A DNA stretch of 64,000 nucleotides from Okibacterium sp. HSC-33S16 (GCF_024171565.1 NZ_JALJZZ010000002.1:1-64000), one strand, 5' to 3'. Numbered from the stretch's first letter, positions 25,083 through 34,054 are shown. Numbers and translations: made by a program. The notes: generated from the sequence alone by a model not told the origin.

Positions 25083-26048
25083 GTGACAGAGCGCACGGCT
25101 GAGTACCCGAGGCCGGACCACTTTCTCCTGCACATTAGTGACACCCACCTTCTGGCCGGAGGCAACAAGCTGTACGGCTCCGTCGACAGTGAGCAGCACC
25201 TGCGCCAGGTCTTCACCGAACTGGAGGCATCGGGTTCTCGCCCGGAGGCCATCGTCTTCACCGGTGACCTCGCCGATAAGGGCGAATCGGACGCATATGA
25301 GCGCATCCGGCGCATCGTCGACCCGGCAGCGAGCCGGCTCGGCGCACAGGTGATTTGGGTGATGGGAAACCACGACAAGCGCGAGGCATTTCGGGCCGGG
25401 CTGTTCAACGAGGTGCCGACCGGTCGCCCGGTCGACCGGGTCTACGACGTGAACGGACTTCGTGTTATCACCCTCGACACGACGGTGCCAGGGCACCACC
25501 ACGGTGAAGTGACCGGTGACCAGCTCGACTGGCTGGCCGAAGAGTTGTCGGTGCCGGCACCAGACGGCACGATCCTCGCACTACACCACCCGCCGGTGCC
25601 GAGTGTGCTCGACCTCGCGGTGAGCGTTGAGCTCCGCGACCAGGGTGGGCTCGAGGAAGTGCTCGAAGGGTCCGATGTGCGCAGCATCCTCGGCGGACAC
25701 CTGCACTACTCGTCGATGGCTACCTTCGCGGGGATCCCCGTATCGGTGGCCTCGGCCACCTGTTACACCCAGGACCTCACGGTTCCGGTGGGCGGGACAC
25801 GCGGGCGAGACGGCGCCCGCGCTTTCAACCTCGTGCATGTGTATCCGACAACGGTGCTGCACTCGGTGGTGCCGCTCGGGGCGTTCCCGACCCTCGATTA
25901 CATCGACGCAGGCGAGAGCGCCCGGCGCCTCGAACTGCTTGGGGTCCACATCGCCGAACCGGTGACAGCGGCCGATGTGCGCCCGGTACACAGCGTCCCA
26001 GCCATCAGGCACGCTCCGCCGACCGAGTCGATTCCGGTCCTCGTCTGA
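25083..26048 (+). CDS. Metallophosphoesterase, CpdA/Icc-like
   Basis: 321-aa calcineurin-like phosphoesterase resembling bacterial 3',5'-cAMP phosphodiesterase CpdA. All metal-ligand motifs are present: [23 protein letters not shown], and ALHHPP, with GGHLHYSS near the end of the domain. The C-terminal part (about 80 residues) is extra. The start is set at GTG 25083, with GGACGG before it; GTG 25041 is a possible longer start but overlaps an inverted repeat. Substrate (cAMP or another phosphodiester) is not determined by sequence. Confidence 0.85.
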   Translation: MTERTAEYPRPDHFLLHISDTHLLAGGNKLYGSVDSEQHLRQVFTELEASGSRPEAIVFTGDLADKGESDAYERIRRIVDPAASRLGAQVIWVMGNHDKREAFRAGLFNEVPTGRPVDRVYDVNGLRVITLDTTVPGHHHGEVTGDQLDWLAEELSVPAPDGTILALHHPPVPSVLDLAVSVELRDQGGLEEVLEGSDVRSILGGHLHYSSMATFAGIPVSVASATCYTQDLTVPVGGTRGRDGARAFNLVHVYPTTVLHSVVPLGAFPTLDYIDAGESARRLELLGVHIAEPVTAADVRPVHSVPAIRHAPPTESIPVLV

Positions 26049-26123
26049 CCGGTGCCGGTCAACGCCAGCGCAGGGGGGTACTACGCCGCCACGTTCTCCT
26101 CCGGACGCCGCAGGCGAAACCGG

Positions 26124-27854
26124 CTAACCGGCATCCGTTCCTGACGCTGCTTCGGCATTGTGCACGGCCACTTCGGTCTCCCACGGGGCCGCGAACGGGA
26201 AGTAGTGCTCGAGGAACCCGGTCACCGCCTCGGTGCGTTCCTCAACCGAGATCTCGGGTTTCGATCCGTCGTTGAGGCAGAACATGTCCTGATCGCGGCG
26301 TTTGAGCAGTCGTTCCATCGAGGGGATCGCCGACTTCAATGTGGTCTCGATGTACTTCACCCGGGCGTTGGTCTGCACAACAGCGCGCCCGGTCATCAGC
26401 GCGTAGTAGTGGTAGAGCGAGTTGGTCACCGAGATGTCGGTGGCCGAGCGGAAGCGGCTCGCGGCGGTTCGACGGAAGTCCTCGGGAAACTCCGCTTCCA
26501 GCTCGTGCAGCACGCTCTTCCGCATGGGAGCAGCGGAGTGCTCGAGGTGCCGGGTGGTGACCTTGCCGAACCGCTCGCGCAGCAATCGTCGGTTCACCCG
26601 GGCCGCGTTTTCGAACCCGCTGCGCGACGGGTCACTGTCGCCGAGCCCGATTCGAGTGGATGCCTCGACGAACTTGGTGATCCCACCGGGCGAGAAGAAG
26701 ATGTCGGGGCTGATGGCTCGACCGAAGAACATGTCGTCGTTGGAATAGAGAAAGTGCTCGGCCAGGCCGTCGATGTGGTGCAGCTGCGCTTCGACCGCGT
26801 GTGAGTTGTGGGTGGGCAAAACGCTCAGGTCTTCGAAGTGGTCTTCGCTGCGCACCAGGGTGACCGCCGGGTGCTCGGCCAGCCATTCGGGGCGCGGTGA
26901 GTCGGTGACGATGAAGATACGGCGCACCCACGGCGCGAACATGTAGACGCTCCGGAGGGCGTACTTGAGTTCGTTGATCTGCCGGAATCGTGCCTCAGAG
27001 TCGTCGCCCTCACCGACCACGTAGTTCTGCATCCGCTTCGCGCGCGCCCGCTGAAACTCAATGCTTGAGCCGTCGACCCAGGAGAACACCATGTCGATGT
27101 CGAAGGTCACATCGCTCGCCAGGTCGGCGAACATGTTCTGCAGGGTGGGCCAGGTCTGCCCAAACATTTCGACGGTGTCTTCGAGCGCCTCCGACCGCGG
27201 AAGCCAACGGCGCATCAGGGCGTTTTCAACCGGTGCGACGATCTCGTCCTCGCCAAACCGCCAGAGCTCGAGCTGAACGGCGGTGTCAGGACCGTATCGC
27301 AAGCGACCGAGAGGTTCGATGCGCGGTCGATACAGCCGAAAAACGGATGCCTTCTTCGAGCGAGCGAAGGTGCCGTCGGCTAGCAATTGCGCCGCGGCAT
27401 CCGCTTTCTTGCGAGGTTTTCCGTCCTCACGGAGCGTGGCGGGGTCGATCGGTTTCGCGTAGAACGGCTCATTGGCGAACGCTTTGGCAAAGGCGGATGC
27501 CAGTTGCTTGCGGCACTTCCGGTCGACGGCGAGCAGGGGATTGCCGTTGCTGCCGCGCACCAGAAGATACGGGATGTCGTTGGCCTCAAGCACGCGACGG
27601 ATCTCGAGCAGGTCGGTGATCCGCGACTCGCGCGGGGTCAAATGGCCGTTGAGCAGGGTGAATTCGCCCTTGCGCAACACCACGTCATCGCGCGAGAACC
27701 GAGTGTCACGCGTGCCGTTGGAGAGCACGACGAGTTCGGGCGTTTCGCTCAGGATCGGCAGGGAGGCCGTAATGGGGTCGTCTCGGCGGAACGCGTCTGC
27801 GGCGCTCTCCGTCGCCGTCTGGTGCTTGCTGCCCGGGGTGTTAAACGTCGTCAT
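26124..27854 (-). CDS. Stealth family sugar-phosphate transferase
   Basis: 576-aa protein with all four Stealth conserved regions: CR1 DIDMVFSWVDGSS (about residue 250), CR2 LKYALRSVYMFAPWVRRIFIVTD (about 290-320), CR3 HLEHSAAPMRKSVLHELE (about 430), and CR4 near CLNDGSKPEI. Stealth proteins are hexose-1-phosphate transferases that build phosphodiester-linked capsules or surface polysaccharides, related to GlcNAc-1-phosphotransferase. The first 230 residues are the N-terminal domain seen in actinobacterial members. No other capsule or export gene is nearby. AGAAGGGCGG precedes the ATG. Confidence 0.92.
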   Translation of the reverse strand: MTTFNTPGSKHQTATESAADAFRRDDPITASLPILSETPELVVLSNGTRDTRFSRDDVVLRKGEFTLLNGHLTPRESRITDLLEIRRVLEANDIPYLLVRGSNGNPLLAVDRKCRKQLASAFAKAFANEPFYAKPIDPATLREDGKPRKKADAAAQLLADGTFARSKKASVFRLYRPRIEPLGRLRYGPDTAVQLELWRFGEDEIVAPVENALMRRWLPRSEALEDTVEMFGQTWPTLQNMFADLASDVTFDIDMVFSWVDGSSIEFQRARAKRMQNYVVGEGDDSEARFRQINELKYALRSVYMFAPWVRRIFIVTDSPRPEWLAEHPAVTLVRSEDHFEDLSVLPTHNSHAVEAQLHHIDGLAEHFLYSNDDMFFGRAISPDIFFSPGGITKFVEASTRIGLGDSDPSRSGFENAARVNRRLLRERFGKVTTRHLEHSAAPMRKSVLHELEAEFPEDFRRTAASRFRSATDISVTNSLYHYYALMTGRAVVQTNARVKYIETTLKSAIPSMERLLKRRDQDMFCLNDGSKPEISVEERTEAVTGFLEHYFPFAAPWETEVAVHNAEAASGTDAG

Positions 27855-27961
27855 AATCGCCGCCCTTCTGAATGGGGTCGCCTTGTGGGCGTTGTGGTGC
27901 GCTCCGCATCTGCGGTGGCGGCGCTGCCTGCGCTCAGACGTTGCGGTCGAGTGACCGGTGT

Positions 27962-27986
27962 CAGTGTGCTCATTCTAAGCACACTG
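27962..27986. promoter_or_regulatory. Perfect 9-bp inverted repeat enclosing a -10-like box
   Basis: CAGTGTGCT (27962-27970) and AGCACACTG (27978-27986) flank CATTCTA. On the minus strand the loop plus first arm base reads TAGAAT, a near-consensus -10 for the Stealth gene, which starts about 110 bp downstream. The arrangement is that of an operator covering a promoter. I see no convincing -35. Confidence 0.5.
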
Positions 27987-28068
27987 CTCGCCAGGGACCC
28001 CCGGCTTGCGGCTGCCCTCTTCTCCGGTGTGCCGGTTCCGGGCCGCATTCAGCCCGGGTACAACAGGA

Positions 28069-28100
28069 AACGGCCGGTGTGCAGAAACACACCGGCCGTT
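28069..28100 (-). terminator. Terminator downstream of the F420-reductase-like gene
   Basis: A perfect 13-bp stem (AACGGCCGGTGTG / CACACCGGCCGTT) with a 6-base loop, 16 bp after the stop codon of the gene to the right, followed on the minus strand by TTTCCTGTTGT. Confidence 0.85.
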
Positions 28101-28115
28101 GTCACCGGCAGAACC

Positions 28116-28730
28116 CTACTTCGTGAGGGCGAATCCTCCGGCCCAGGAGATCTTCTCACCGGCTGCGAGGGTGAGCTGCAGGAACCCCAGCGCTTCGAGT
28201 TCGCGAGCCCGGCGCAGTGAGCCGGCGTCGACGGCTGCGAGACCACCAGCCTCGACGAGCGCGATGAGGGTGGCCTTGGCGTCGGCGTCGTCTCCCGCAA
28301 CCAGCACGGTGGTCGGCGCGTCGCCGACAGTGCCGCTCGCGAGCGTGGCCGCAAAGTTGGTGTTGAACGCCTTCAGAACAACGGATGCCGGTGCCTGCGT
28401 CGCGATTTCGGCTGCGGCTGAACTGTCGGCAGGCACCACGAGGCTGTCGAAGGTGGCGAAGTCCAGCGGGTTGGTGAGGTCGACGAGAATCTTGCCGTCC
28501 AGCTGGCCGGCGTAGGTGGACAGGACATCGGCGACAGCCGGGTACGGCAGGGCGAGGATGACGATGTCACCGGTTACGGCGTCTCCGACGACACCGGTCG
28601 CGGCCGACGGGTGAACCTGGGCCTTTTCTTCATCCCGCGCGAGGACCTGCACGGGATTTCCGCCGGTGATGGCGAGGCTGGCGAGAGCGGCACCCATGTT
28701 GCCTGCTCCGATGATGGTGACCGTGATCAT
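28116..28730 (-). CDS. NADPH-dependent F420 reductase-like (Fno-like) oxidoreductase
   Basis: 204-aa Rossmann protein: the N-terminal TIIGAGNMGAALASLAITGG is the dinucleotide-binding motif, followed by VLARDEEKA, and the motif DLTNPLDF is typical of the NADP-oxidoreductase coenzyme F420-dependent (F420_oxidored) family. Many bacterial members use NADPH without F420. The start is ATG 28730, with GGGGAG before it. The gene is divergent from a MarR regulator gene, with operator-like repeats between, so it is probably the regulator's target. Confidence 0.85.
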   Translation of the reverse strand: MITVTIIGAGNMGAALASLAITGGNPVQVLARDEEKAQVHPSAATGVVGDAVTGDIVILALPYPAVADVLSTYAGQLDGKILVDLTNPLDFATFDSLVVPADSSAAAEIATQAPASVVLKAFNTNFAATLASGTVGDAPTTVLVAGDDADAKATLIALVEAGGLAAVDAGSLRRARELEALGFLQLTLAAGEKISWAGGFALTK

Positions 28731-28767
28731 GAGTACTCCCCTACGTGTGAGCTCGCGCCCATTGGTT

Positions 28768-28812
28768 GTTGTTACAACTAACCTTACTCCCAATTACTTG
28801 TAGCGTCAAGTA
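28768..28812. promoter_or_regulatory. MarR divergon operators and promoters
   Basis: Two inverted repeats lie between the divergent genes: GTTGT-T-ACAAC (28768-28778) and TACTTG-N6-CAAGTA (28795-28812). On the minus strand TTGACG (28809-28804) and TAAGGT (28786-28781), spaced 17 bp, form a promoter for the reductase gene. On the plus strand TAGACT (28817-28822) is a -10 box exactly 6 nt before the MarR ATG. The second repeat overlaps the -35 of one promoter and lies beside the -10 of the other, as expected for autoregulation. Confidence 0.6.
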
Positions 28813-28828
28813 TTGGTAGACTGGGACT

Positions 28829-29314
28829 ATGACCGAGACACGCTGGCTCACGAACGACCAACTGGACGCCTGGAAAAAGTTCGTGGCCGTGGTGGAATTA
28901 CTGCCGGGCGTGCTCGACTCGCAACTCCAGCGCGATGCCGAGCTCAGTCACTTCGAATACTTCGTTCTGGCCATGCTTTCTGAGGCGCCCGGGAACGTCA
29001 TGCGGATGACGGCCCTGGCGTCGTCGACCAACGCAACACTCCCTCGGCTCTCGCACGTGGCATCCCGTCTCGAAAAAAAGGGGTTCATCGAGCGCACGCC
29101 GTGCCTCGAGGACAAGCGCGCCACCAACGCTCACCTCACCGAGGAGGGGTACGCGAAAGTCGTTGCCACCGCGCCGGGGCATGTGGCTACTGTGCGGGAG
29201 AACGTCATCGATCCGCTGAGCGCCGAGGACATCGCTGATCTCGACCGGATCATGAGCCGGATCCTCGACACCCTCGACCCCGAACACCGATTCAACCCGG
29301 ACGCGCGGGCCTAA
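28829..29314 (+). CDS. MarR family transcriptional regulator
   Basis: 161-aa winged-helix regulator. The recognition helix region is MTALASSTNATLPRLSHVASRLEKKGFIERTP and the wing is LEDKRATNAHLTEEGYAKV, the usual MarR DKR signature. It likely represses itself and the divergent reductase gene until a phenolic or electrophilic ligand binds. The ATG follows a -10 box by 6 nt and has no ribosome site, so the mRNA is probably leaderless. Confidence 0.92.
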   Translation: MTETRWLTNDQLDAWKKFVAVVELLPGVLDSQLQRDAELSHFEYFVLAMLSEAPGNVMRMTALASSTNATLPRLSHVASRLEKKGFIERTPCLEDKRATNAHLTEEGYAKVVATAPGHVATVRENVIDPLSAEDIADLDRIMSRILDTLDPEHRFNPDARA

Positions 29315-29344
29315 CCCGCCGACGCGCTCGGTCAGAGGGGAAGC

Positions 29345-29947
29345 ATGAGCGAGGCCGCCGAATTCATCGACGCGGCTCTTCGGGCGGAAACCGCGTGGAC
29401 GCTCCCCGCGGATGACCGCGCGTCGAGTGGGCTGGATTCATACGGCGCATCGGTGGGCGCTGTGCGCGGCACCGTGCGCAACGCGCTGCGCAAGTTCCGC
29501 GGGCTCTCCCGTGACGAAGTGACCGCGCTCGCCTCCGAGTTGTGGAGTGCACCGGTGTATGAACGCCGACTCGCGGCCGTTGTGCTCCTGCAGTCGAGCG
29601 TGGCGCTGCTCGACAACTCCGACCTCACCCGCATCGAGGGGTTCCTCCGGGACAGCCGGGTGCGTTCGCTCGTGGACGCGCTGGCCGTCGACGTCGTTGG
29701 CCCGATGCTTGAGCGGCTCGATGACACGGGTCGGCTCCGCGCCTCTGCAGCCCTCGACCGCTGGCTCACCGAGAACAACGTCTGGCTGCGTCGTGCCGCG
29801 ATTCTCGCACCGCTGCGCGCGCTGCGCTCGGGCAACGGTGACCCCGATCGGTTCGCACGCCAGGCCAGGGCGCTCCTGGCTGAGCCGTACGTCAGCGATG
29901 TGGTCAATGAAGCCATCGACACCGTGCTCGCGGCGCTCGAGAGGTAG
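29345..29947 (+). CDS. AlkD-like DNA alkylation repair family protein, short
   Basis: 200-aa helical HEAT-like protein. LWSAPVYERRLAAVVLLQSSV and LDRWLTENNVWLRRAAIL match the repeats of the AlkD DNA glycosylase family, which excises bulky alkylated bases. The protein ends at ARALLAEPYVSDVVNEAIDTVLAALER. The usual following helix with the motif for a further repeat (W-x-LRE-type) is absent, so it is about 30-40 residues shorter than AlkD. It may be a divergent, possibly inactive member. GAGGGGAAG precedes the ATG. Confidence 0.7.
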   Translation: MSEAAEFIDAALRAETAWTLPADDRASSGLDSYGASVGAVRGTVRNALRKFRGLSRDEVTALASELWSAPVYERRLAAVVLLQSSVALLDNSDLTRIEGFLRDSRVRSLVDALAVDVVGPMLERLDDTGRLRASAALDRWLTENNVWLRRAAILAPLRALRSGNGDPDRFARQARALLAEPYVSDVVNEAIDTVLAALER

Positions 29948-30096
29948 CGCTTCGGGGTAAACGGGGGCGGGGTCGACGCGCGTGGTTGGCCACAGGCATC
30001 CGTTATCTGCCGTGGTTAGGCGTGCCGGGCACCATCCGTCAAGGCCCTGCTGATCGGGGAGTGCCCCGCGTAACGTGGCTGGTGGAAAGGAGCACA

Positions 30097-30648
30097 ATGA
30101 CTGAGGATATTTCTGGCAAGAAAGTCGCATTTCTGCTGACCGATGGATTCGAGGACTCCGAGCTGACCAGCCCCTGGCAGGCGGTGACGGATGCCGGCGC
30201 TGAGGCCGTTCTGGTGTCGCCCGAAATCGGAACGATCACCGGGAAGAACGGGCACGAGCAGCAGGTGGACGTGCGCTCCGCCGATGCATCGTCGACAAAG
30301 TTTGACGCGCTCATGCTGCCCGGCGGGGTTGTGAACGCTGATCACTTGCGGATGGACGACGACTCCATCGCCTTCGCACGCACCTTCTTCGAGGAGCACA
30401 AGCCGGTGGGCGTCATTTGCCACGGTGCGTGGATTCTCATCGAGGCCGGCGTTGTGAACGGCCGTGAGCTCACCAGCTACCCGAGTCTCAAGACCGACCT
30501 CACGAACGCGGGCGCGAACTGGGTCGATGAGGAAGTTGTCGTCGACAGTGGCCTCGTCTCGAGCCGCACCCCCGACGACCTGCCGGCGTTCAACGCCAAG
30601 CTCGTCGAGGAGATCGCGGAGGGCGAGCACGCCGGACAAACGGCGTAA
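30097..30648 (+). CDS. DJ-1/PfpI family protein (YhbO-like)
   Basis: 183-aa type 1 glutamine amidotransferase-like protein of the DJ-1/PfpI superfamily. The nucleophile elbow is GVICHGAW, with cysteine as nucleophile, and the supporting glutamate is in DGFEDSEL. Close homologues act as stress-induced deglycases or glyoxalase III-type enzymes; the assignment as protease is disputed. The start is ATG 30097, with AAAGGAG upstream; a longer frame lacks a ribosome site. Convergent with the next gene. Confidence 0.9.
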   Translation: MTEDISGKKVAFLLTDGFEDSELTSPWQAVTDAGAEAVLVSPEIGTITGKNGHEQQVDVRSADASSTKFDALMLPGGVVNADHLRMDDDSIAFARTFFEEHKPVGVICHGAWILIEAGVVNGRELTSYPSLKTDLTNAGANWVDEEVVVDSGLVSSRTPDDLPAFNAKLVEEIAEGEHAGQTA

Positions 30649-30672
30649 GTACTTCTCGCTGGCACCGCTGGG

Positions 30673-31065
30673 CTAGCGGCCGATCACCTTCGAGATTCTC
30701 ATTACGAGGATCACCCGGTCGGCGCTGTCCGGCGGTGCCTCTTGCGTCGCGTTGCCGTAACGCTTGCCGAGGTGCACGTAGAAAGCCCCGGTCGGGTCAG
30801 GGCGCACTTCGTCGAGAACGCCACGCAACTCGATGTAGCTCTCGGGGTCCTCCGGGTCGAAGATCGAGAACGCCATCGACGGGTTGTGTTGCAGGTTGCG
30901 AAACTTCGCCCTCTTGGTCGTGTGTGTGAAGAGCACATTCGTGCCATCGAACTCGAACCACATCGGGTTCACCTGCGCGGTGCCATCGGGCCGCACAGTG
31001 GCCAGGCTGCCAAAGTTTGGGTTGGTCACAAGGTGCTCGAGGTGGGCCGGAATCTCGGTGCTCAT
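30673..31065 (-). CDS. PPOX class F420-dependent oxidoreductase
   Basis: 130-aa split-barrel flavin/F420-binding protein. The motif SLATVRPDGTAQVNPMWFEFDG and the ending DRVILVMRISKVIGR match the actinobacterial TIGR03618-type PPOX family, which uses reduced F420. TAGGGT (31077-31072, minus strand) is a TANNNT -10 box 6 nt before the ATG, so the mRNA is probably leaderless. It overlaps no neighbour and may work with the F420-reductase-like enzyme encoded 2 kb away. Confidence 0.87.
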   Translation of the reverse strand: MSTEIPAHLEHLVTNPNFGSLATVRPDGTAQVNPMWFEFDGTNVLFTHTTKRAKFRNLQHNPSMAFSIFDPEDPESYIELRGVLDEVRPDPTGAFYVHLGKRYGNATQEAPPDSADRVILVMRISKVIGR

Positions 31066-31196
31066 GAGTTCACCCTAGAACTCTCGGGTCTCCCGGTCCA
31101 GAATCGCCGCAAGGGGAGGTTTTCCACATGGCGACCTCTATCCACAGATAACGGATGTCTCGGGCTGGCCTGTCGAGGTCGGCGAAGTATCGAGGC

Positions 31197-31619
31197 ATGA
31201 CCTCAATTCCCGCATCCGAGACCCACCTGTATCCGCTCGTCACCGACGACCTCATTGAGCAACGGGTGACCGACCTCATCGGTCGCGCCTGTCGGCGGCA
31301 GCTGTGGCTTCTGTTCCTCGACGAGAACGACGTGCAGTTGCCGCTTCTCATGCCGACAGACGACTACCCGGCCCGGCCAGAGCCGAAGAAGACCGCAGAG
31401 CTCGCAGACGGCATCGCGCGGGTAATGGCTGCTGCACACGCAACCCAGCTCATTCTCGTCTGGGAGCGCTACGCCGGGGCAGACCTGACTGCGCTCGACC
31501 GGGCATGGGCCCAGCAGGTGCACCTGGAGTGCACCCGGGTGGGGGTGCGGGTGAGAGCACAACTGCTGAGCCACAAACGGGGCGTCCGGTGGCTCTCACC
31601 CGACGACTTCCTGGCCTGA
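31197..31619 (+). CDS. Conserved hypothetical protein
   Basis: 140-aa soluble protein. VTDLIGRACRRQLWLLFLDENDVQLPLLMPTDDYP and RVMAAAHATQLILVWERYAG look like a single alpha/beta domain found in actinobacteria, where its function is unknown; my recall of the family is weak. The start is ATG 31197. No good ribosome site or -10 box is seen. Confidence 0.65.
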   Translation: MTSIPASETHLYPLVTDDLIEQRVTDLIGRACRRQLWLLFLDENDVQLPLLMPTDDYPARPEPKKTAELADGIARVMAAAHATQLILVWERYAGADLTALDRAWAQQVHLECTRVGVRVRAQLLSHKRGVRWLSPDDFLA

Positions 31620-31660
31620 TGGGCCCGGTCACCGCCTCCGAGAAGTCCGGGTCGAGTGAC

Positions 31661-32437
31661 CTACAGGTCCACTGACTTGTTCTCGCCCACGTCGGGCTGG
31701 CCACCGGTGAGCGCCGCCTTGGCGATCTTGAAGACACTGACAACACCCGGCTCGTCTGACGCCCAGTACTCGGCCGATTGCGCGCTGATCTTGATGAGCG
31801 CGACCGTGGGGTCATCCTTTCCGTCCGGGAACCAGGCCGACACCGCAGGGCTCCACAGCTCGTCGATCTTGGAGCGATCATGCACCAGCGTTGCCGAGCC
31901 GGACACCGAGAGGTATCCCTTGCCCGACTCGAACGCCGCATTGACCTGGTCATTCGATCGGATGTCATCGACCTTCGAGCTGGGGTCTTGAGTGAAGAAC
32001 CAGAGGTCACCGTCGAAGTCGGCTTCCTGTGTCGCCAGTGGACGGCTGTGCAGCTGACCGCTCGGCGTCACCGTGGTGAGGAGCGCAATTTTAGACGCCT
32101 TGACGAGTTTGGCGATGGTGACCATGTCGTCATCGTCCGCGGCGTGGAACTCGCTCGATGACGGGTCGGTGGTCTCGGCGTCGGTACTCGGAGCGGTGGT
32201 TGCGTCGCTGATGCCCGCGTCGATGAGTCCGCCGTCGGTCGTCGTGGTGACCTCGGGCGCAGCACCGGGGTCTGGAATCGTGGCCTGATCATGAGCGGCG
32301 TCGACACGACCGTACGCCGTGTTTGTGGTGTCTGGGCTGGTGCCAACGGGTTCGCCAGACGCCCCAGTAGTTCCGGGGGATCCCGGGTTTCCTTCTCGTC
32401 CCGCACGGGTTGCATCGAATGGATCGTTCAACGTCAT
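31661..32437 (-). CDS. General stress protein 26-like PPOX protein with disordered N-terminus
   Basis: 258-aa protein. The first 100 residues are Gly/Asp/Thr/Ala-rich and look disordered. From DDDMVTIAKLVKASKIALLTTVTPSGQLHSRPLATQEADFDGDLWFFTQ onwards it is a pyridoxamine 5'-phosphate oxidase-like split barrel of the Bacillus general stress protein 26 type, a flavin-binding family. The start is ATG 32437 because GGGAG lies 8 bp before it; ATG 32461 has a purine-rich run too close to work. The role of the acidic tail is unknown. Confidence 0.85.
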   Translation of the reverse strand: MTLNDPFDATRAGREGNPGSPGTTGASGEPVGTSPDTTNTAYGRVDAAHDQATIPDPGAAPEVTTTTDGGLIDAGISDATTAPSTDAETTDPSSSEFHAADDDDMVTIAKLVKASKIALLTTVTPSGQLHSRPLATQEADFDGDLWFFTQDPSSKVDDIRSNDQVNAAFESGKGYLSVSGSATLVHDRSKIDELWSPAVSAWFPDGKDDPTVALIKISAQSAEYWASDEPGVVSVFKIAKAALTGGQPDVGENKSVDL

Positions 32438-32576
32438 CGGTTTGTCTCCCTCGGTCGTCATGCCTCCCGGCCATAGCCGGGCCGGGCGTTTCTCGGAACG
32501 CTACGCTGTGACATCCGCTGGTCTCTACCGGGTTGACAAGGCCCCGAGGCCGCACAGGGAGCCTCTCGTCTAGCGG

Positions 32577-32607
32577 TTGACAACACCGGGGAGAGCGGGA
32601 CTACCGT
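32577..32607 (+). promoter_or_regulatory. Promoter for the lipase maturation factor gene
   Basis: TTGACA (32577-32582) is a perfect -35. TACCGT (32602-32607) is a TANNNT -10, 19 bp downstream, longer than ideal. The transcript would start only a few bases before the ATG at 32618. A second TTGACA (32533-32538) in the same GGTTGACAA context lies 44 bp upstream. Confidence 0.45.
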
Positions 32608-32617
32608 CGGCATCACC

Positions 32618-34045
32618 ATGGAGTGGTTTGCAGCGGGAGACTATGAACTGGCGCGCCAGGTGCTTCAGCGCGGGATTGCAGCGCTCTATCTCATCGCGTT
32701 CATTTCGGCGGCGAATCAGTTCCCGGCGCTCCTCGGCGAGCGTGGCCTGTTGCCGGCGCCATGGTTCCTCAACCGGATTACGTTTCGACAGTCGCCAAGC
32801 CTGTTCCACTGGAAGTACAGCGATTCACTCCTCCTCGGGGTCGCTTCGGTCGGCGCGGGAATCGCTGCAACGCTGGTTGCCGGTCTGCCGCAGCAGGGCC
32901 CTCCATGGCTACCCATGGTCGCCTTTCTCCTGCTCTGGGCCGGCTATCTGTCGATCGTGAACATCGGGCAGACCTTCTACGGGTTCGGTTGGGAGAGCCT
33001 GCTCTGTGAGGCGGGATTCATCGTGGCGTTCCTCGGCTCGGATGAGGTGGCGCCGCCGCTGGTCATCATCCTGTTCCTGCGCTGGCTCGTCTTTCGACTG
33101 GAGTTCGGTGCCGGCATGATCAAGATGCGTGGCGGCTCGGAATGGCGTGACCTGACGGCGCTGACTTACCACCACGAGACCCAGCCGATGCCAAATCCGC
33201 TGAGCTGGTACGCACACCGACTGCCCCGCTGGTTCCACAAGTGTGAAGTGCTCGGCAGCCACTTTTCGCAGCTGATCGTGCCGTTCTTTCTCTTCGCACC
33301 CCAGCCCGTGGCATCCGTTGCTGCACTGATCATCATCCTGACCCAGCTGTGGCTGGTGCTCACGGGAAACTTCGCGTGGCTGAACTGGATCACCATTGTG
33401 CTGGCGTTCTCGGCCGTGAGCGATGAGGTGATTCGGGCGGTCGTGCCCGGATTCGGCTTCGCGCGCACCGCTGCGCCCACTCCGCTGTGGTTCATGGTCA
33501 TCGTGCTGGCTGTGACGGCGTTTCTGCTCGTACTCAGTTGGCGCCCGCTCGCAAACCTCTTTGCGCGGCACCAGCTGATGAACGCGAGCTTCAATCGGTA
33601 CCACCTCGTGAACGCGTATGGAGCTTTCGGAACCGTGACCAAGGTGCGACTCGAAGTGATCGTCGAAGGGTGTGACGACGAACATCCGACCGCAGAATCG
33701 GAGTGGAAGCCCTACGAGTTCAAGGGAAAGCCCGGGGACGTGAGGCGGGTGCCCGGCCAATTCGCCCCGTACCATTTGCGGCTCGACTGGCTGATGTGGT
33801 TCCTGGCGCTGGGCTCACCCGATACCCGTTGGTTCCAGATGCTTCTCGTGCGGTTGCTTGCCGGGGATCGGCGCACGCTCCGTTTGATGGCAGCAAATCC
33901 ATTTCCGGATGCTCCGCCGCGCTGGATTCGAGCGCGAGCGTTTCGATACCGGTTCACGACTCGCGCCGAGAAACGTGAGACCGGCGAGTGGTGGTCACGC
34001 ACGCTCGTGGGCACGCTCGTTGATCCGATGACGCTGCGTCCGTAG
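32618..34045 (+). CDS. Lipase maturation factor family membrane protein
   Basis: 475-aa integral membrane protein of the LMF1/LMF2 family. The conserved region around GWESLLCEAGFIVAFL, LRWLVFRLEFGAGMIKMRGGSEWRDLTALTYHHETQPMPNPLSWY is the family signature. About 9 hydrophobic helices precede a C-terminal soluble domain (RLEVIVEGCDDE ... WKPYEFKGKPGDVRR). The animal protein helps lipases fold in the ER; the bacterial function is unknown. Length is normal for bacterial members. Confidence 0.92.
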   Translation: MEWFAAGDYELARQVLQRGIAALYLIAFISAANQFPALLGERGLLPAPWFLNRITFRQSPSLFHWKYSDSLLLGVASVGAGIAATLVAGLPQQGPPWLPMVAFLLLWAGYLSIVNIGQTFYGFGWESLLCEAGFIVAFLGSDEVAPPLVIILFLRWLVFRLEFGAGMIKMRGGSEWRDLTALTYHHETQPMPNPLSWYAHRLPRWFHKCEVLGSHFSQLIVPFFLFAPQPVASVAALIIILTQLWLVLTGNFAWLNWITIVLAFSAVSDEVIRAVVPGFGFARTAAPTPLWFMVIVLAVTAFLLVLSWRPLANLFARHQLMNASFNRYHLVNAYGAFGTVTKVRLEVIVEGCDDEHPTAESEWKPYEFKGKPGDVRRVPGQFAPYHLRLDWLMWFLALGSPDTRWFQMLLVRLLAGDRRTLRLMAANPFPDAPPRWIRARAFRYRFTTRAEKRETGEWWSRTLVGTLVDPMTLRP

Positions 34046-34054
34046 CGGCAGTCG

